From Desulfobulbaceae bacterium (lineage in GTDB: Bacteria > Desulfobacterota > Desulfobulbia > Desulfobulbales > Desulfocapsaceae): DNA of 6,762 nt. Location of the stretch: positions 1-6,762 of the forward strand of contig DAOVUU010000135.1 in the NCBI GenBank assembly GCA_030632405.1, read 5' to 3'. Below the pieces are notes generated by a model that ran no database searches, was not told where the DNA came from, and worked only from the letters and a program-made list of their open reading frames with translations. Made by a program: the position numbers and the translations under genes. Positions 4,899 to 6,762 of the stretch are shown in pieces. The stretch's first letter is position 1. Each line of letters starts with the position of its first letter.

Positions 4899-6461
4899 AT
4901 GACAAACACTGCTCATCATAAAACAACATCAGAATCATACCTTTCCCAGCTAAGACAAAAACTTTCCAGATTGGCGGGGGCCTGGACCATTGAAGATTAC
5001 CACGCCTTTATCACCTTTTATTCATCCTTTCTTCCTTCTCTGATGAAGGTAGAGCGCTGCACCGTCTTTATAATGGAACTGGGGAGCAATGAGATCTGTT
5101 CTATCTTCGGGACCGGTCTTGAACACCAGAAAATAAAACCTCCGCTCAAAGGAAGTATTGTCGGAAGTGTTATCAATACCGGGAAAAGTTGCCTGATTAA
5201 TGATCTCCAGGAACATGCCGGGTATCACTCGTTTATTGAAGAGAAGACCGGTTTTATCGGCTATAACCTGTTATGTGCTCCTATAAAAAGTACTACCGGA
5301 AACAGTGTTACCGGTGCAGTTCAACTTCTTAATAAAGTCGATAATCAGCTCTTTACTGAAGGTGACTCCGTTCGTCTTGAAGAGGTCGCTCATTTTCTTT
5401 CACTTTCAATTGAGTCTATTGTGCTCAACCAGGAGATATTGAGGATTGCCACATCTCTTGGAAAAGAAGTGGAGCGTCTTGAGAAAGAATCGGTCGATGG
5501 TGTAACCTTTGTATCAGAAAGCCCGGCAATGAGAGAAGTGCTCGAGCTGGTCCATGTTGTCAGCAAGACGCCTGTCAATGTTTTGATTCAGGGTGAAAAT
5601 GGGACGGGTAAGGAGCTTATCGCCCGTATGATTCACCAGAATGGAGATCGCCGGCAGCAACCGTTTCTTCCGGTAAACTGTGCAACTATCCCTGAGAGTT
5701 TGATGGAGAGCCAGTTCTTCGGTCACGAAAAGGGGGCTTTTACGGGCGCCGAATCTGCACGGAAAGGAGTATTCGAGGAGGCCAGTGGCGGGACCCTGTT
5801 TCTCGATGAAATTGGAGAGATGCCCCTGGAAATTCAACCCAAAATTCTCCGGGCGATACAGGAGGAAGAAGGACAGCGGATAGGGAGCAATGTTTTCTTT
5901 AAGTATGATCTGCGACTCATCAGCGCCAGTAATCGCGACCTGTCTGAAGAGATGAATCAGGGGCGATTCAGAGAGGATCTTTTTTTTCGTCTGTTCTCCG
6001 TTGAAATAACTTTGCCGCCGTTGCGGGATCGTAAAGAGGACATTTTGCCACTCTCACTCCACTTTCTAAAGCTGACCAATGAGCGTTTTGGCAAAAACAT
6101 CCCAGGGTTTTCACCCGAAGTCCTGAGCCTGTTCGAGACCTATGGCTGGCCGGGGAACGTAAGACAGCTTCAGAAAGAAATTGAACGTCTGGTCGCCTTG
6201 ACGGCAGAAGGGCAGCTTATCCGGTCGGAGCAGCTTTCCAGGGATCTTCATTCATTATACTCGACTCAAGAGAAGACATTGAGTGAGGCTGACGAAGGAT
6301 ATCTTGCTCTTCCGGAGCAAACCCAAAGGTTGGAACTTATCCTGATCAACAAAGCCATGAGGCGGACAAGAGGAAACAAGACTAAAGCTGCAAAACTTCT
6401 TGCTATTAGCCGTCAGGGCCTGGATAAAAAGATCAAAAGACATAACCTGGTGTTTAAGTAA
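4899..6461 (+). CDS. Sigma-54-dependent transcriptional activator (GAF - AAA+ - Fis HTH)
   Basis: A 520-residue one-component NtrC-family enhancer-binding protein. The N-terminal GAF sensor spans ~31-180, ending with GAVQLLNK (139-146), then Phe152 and Asp156, most of the NKFDE pattern of phosphodiesterase-type GAF domains. The AAA+ domain holds Walker A GENGTGKE (232-239), the sigma-54-contacting GAFTGA (279-284), Walker B GGTLFLDE (297-304), FREDLFFRL (357-365), [10 protein letters not shown] (373-382) and [10 protein letters not shown] (415-424, sensor II Arg422). A Fis-type helix-turn-helix (~476-517) closes the protein. There is no receiver domain, so a small ligand rather than phosphorylation should control it; NorR, FhlA and NifA share this plan, but I cannot assign one. 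Cys54, 67, 98 and 126 in the GAF domain could sense redox state. I prefer ATG 4899; a TTG at 4887 is in frame, and neither has a Shine-Dalgarno. It is divergent from a gene with a sigma-54 promoter, its likely target. Confidence 0.95.
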   Translation: MTNTAHHKTTSESYLSQLRQKLSRLAGAWTIEDYHAFITFYSSFLPSLMKVERCTVFIMELGSNEICSIFGTGLEHQKIKPPLKGSIVGSVINTGKSCLINDLQEHAGYHSFIEEKTGFIGYNLLCAPIKSTTGNSVTGAVQLLNKVDNQLFTEGDSVRLEEVAHFLSLSIESIVLNQEILRIATSLGKEVERLEKESVDGVTFVSESPAMREVLELVHVVSKTPVNVLIQGENGTGKELIARMIHQNGDRRQQPFLPVNCATIPESLMESQFFGHEKGAFTGAESARKGVFEEASGGTLFLDEIGEMPLEIQPKILRAIQEEEGQRIGSNVFFKYDLRLISASNRDLSEEMNQGRFREDLFFRLFSVEITLPPLRDRKEDILPLSLHFLKLTNERFGKNIPGFSPEVLSLFETYGWPGNVRQLQKEIERLVALTAEGQLIRSEQLSRDLHSLYSTQEKTLSEADEGYLALPEQTQRLELILINKAMRRTRGNKTKAAKLLAISRQGLDKKIKRHNLVFK

Positions 6462-6577
6462 TCTATCTGTGGCTTGGATATGTATTGACCCACCGGGCAA
6501 GGTTTTCTTTATCGGTAATAATCCCGCTGTATTTGATAAAATTGAGATCATATCATGTGCCGATCCCAAGATTGCAT

Positions 6578-6582
6578 GAGGA
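6578..6582 (+). promoter_or_regulatory. Ribosome binding site of the right-edge glycosyltransferase
   Basis: GAGGA lies 4 nt before the ATG at 6587. The spacing is short but usable and supports that start. Confidence 0.5.
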
Positions 6583-6586
6583 ATAG

Positions 6587-6762
6587 ATGATTTTGCCAGA
6601 GGTGTCTTTTTTGGTAGTTTTTTCCATTCTTGTCTTTTTGATAAGTTTCTGCTCCATGCTTCACGTTTTTACGGGAAGTCTGAAGATGCAGCACTTAGAC
6701 AAAACAGTCCCAGGTACCTGTGCACAGACTTCTCTTGTCTCCATTATCGTGCCGGCCTGCAA
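6587..6762 (+). CDS. Family 2 glycosyltransferase, N-terminal part (3' end outside window)
   Basis: An open frame of 58 codons runs off the right edge. Residues ~6-25 are a hydrophobic membrane helix (VSFLVVFSILVFLISFCSML). After a short linker, Leu-Val-Ser-Ile-Ile-Val-Pro-Ala-Cys (50-58) is the classic first beta strand of GT-A fold family 2 glycosyltransferases, normally followed by Asn-Glu. These enzymes move a sugar from a nucleotide sugar to a lipid or polysaccharide at the inner face of the cytoplasmic membrane. The donor, acceptor and any C-terminal membrane helices lie beyond the window. It follows the activator gene by 125 bp. No clear terminator separates them, and the GG-N10-GC pattern at 6514-6527 is too weak to call a sigma-54 promoter. 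Family call is likely; exact function is unknown. Confidence 0.7.
   Translation, partial: MILPEVSFLVVFSILVFLISFCSMLHVFTGSLKMQHLDKTVPGTCAQTSLVSIIVPAC

Noticed and set aside
5514..5837. 107-codon minus-strand frame
   Set aside because: Antisense to the AAA+ core of the activator; no independent support.
6514..6527. GG-N10-GC pattern before the glycosyltransferase, possible second sigma-54 promoter
   Set aside because: Only the GG and GC match; the CACG and TT positions do not, so it is likely chance.

Overview
The window reads as chromosomal DNA from a Gram-negative, moderately AT-rich anaerobe. The pairing of a phasin-like coiled-coil protein with an ABC1/UbiB kinase, a GAF-AAA+-Fis sigma-54 activator and a fermentative ureide module together suggest a Desulfobacterota (former delta-proteobacterial) lineage. 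That placement is inferred from gene content and style, not from a marker gene.

Left part (1-1912, + strand): three closely spaced genes form a ureide/purine catabolic operon. They are the C-terminal end of an aspartate-type carbamoyltransferase cut by the window edge, a complete carbamate kinase, and a complete ureidoglycolate lyase (AllA). A transcarbamylase plus carbamate kinase recovers ATP from a carbamoyl group, and AllA splits ureidoglycolate to glyoxylate and urea. The transcarbamylase lacks the aspartate-binding Arg-x-Gln signature, so its substrate is probably a ureido compound rather than aspartate.

Middle part (1913-4189, + strand): a 245-bp gap carries a good sigma-70 promoter (TTGATA-17-TATAGT). 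It leads into a 102-aa phasin-like coiled-coil protein and, 25 bp later, an ABC1/UbiB-family atypical kinase with two C-terminal membrane helices.

Right-centre part (4210-6461): this is the most interesting region. A 62-aa protein of unknown function lies on the minus strand. It is separated by about 500 bp of AT-rich DNA from a divergent sigma-54-dependent activator (GAF, AAA+, Fis-type HTH). Directly upstream of the small gene, on its strand, is a near-consensus -24/-12 promoter (TGGCACG-N4-CTGCA). The control region also holds a palindrome AAAACATTGTTTT about 94 bp upstream of the predicted start, the usual place for an activator site. A second copy of its core (GTAAACATTGTTTAC) sits just before the activator's start codon. 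Together this looks like a self-contained, apparently undescribed regulator/target pair: the activator would switch on the tiny protein and control itself.

Right edge (6587-6762, + strand): the start of a membrane-anchored family 2 glycosyltransferase, one N-terminal membrane helix followed by the beginning of the nucleotide-sugar fold, runs off the window. No RNA genes, insertion sequences, CRISPR arrays or convincing intrinsic terminators were seen.
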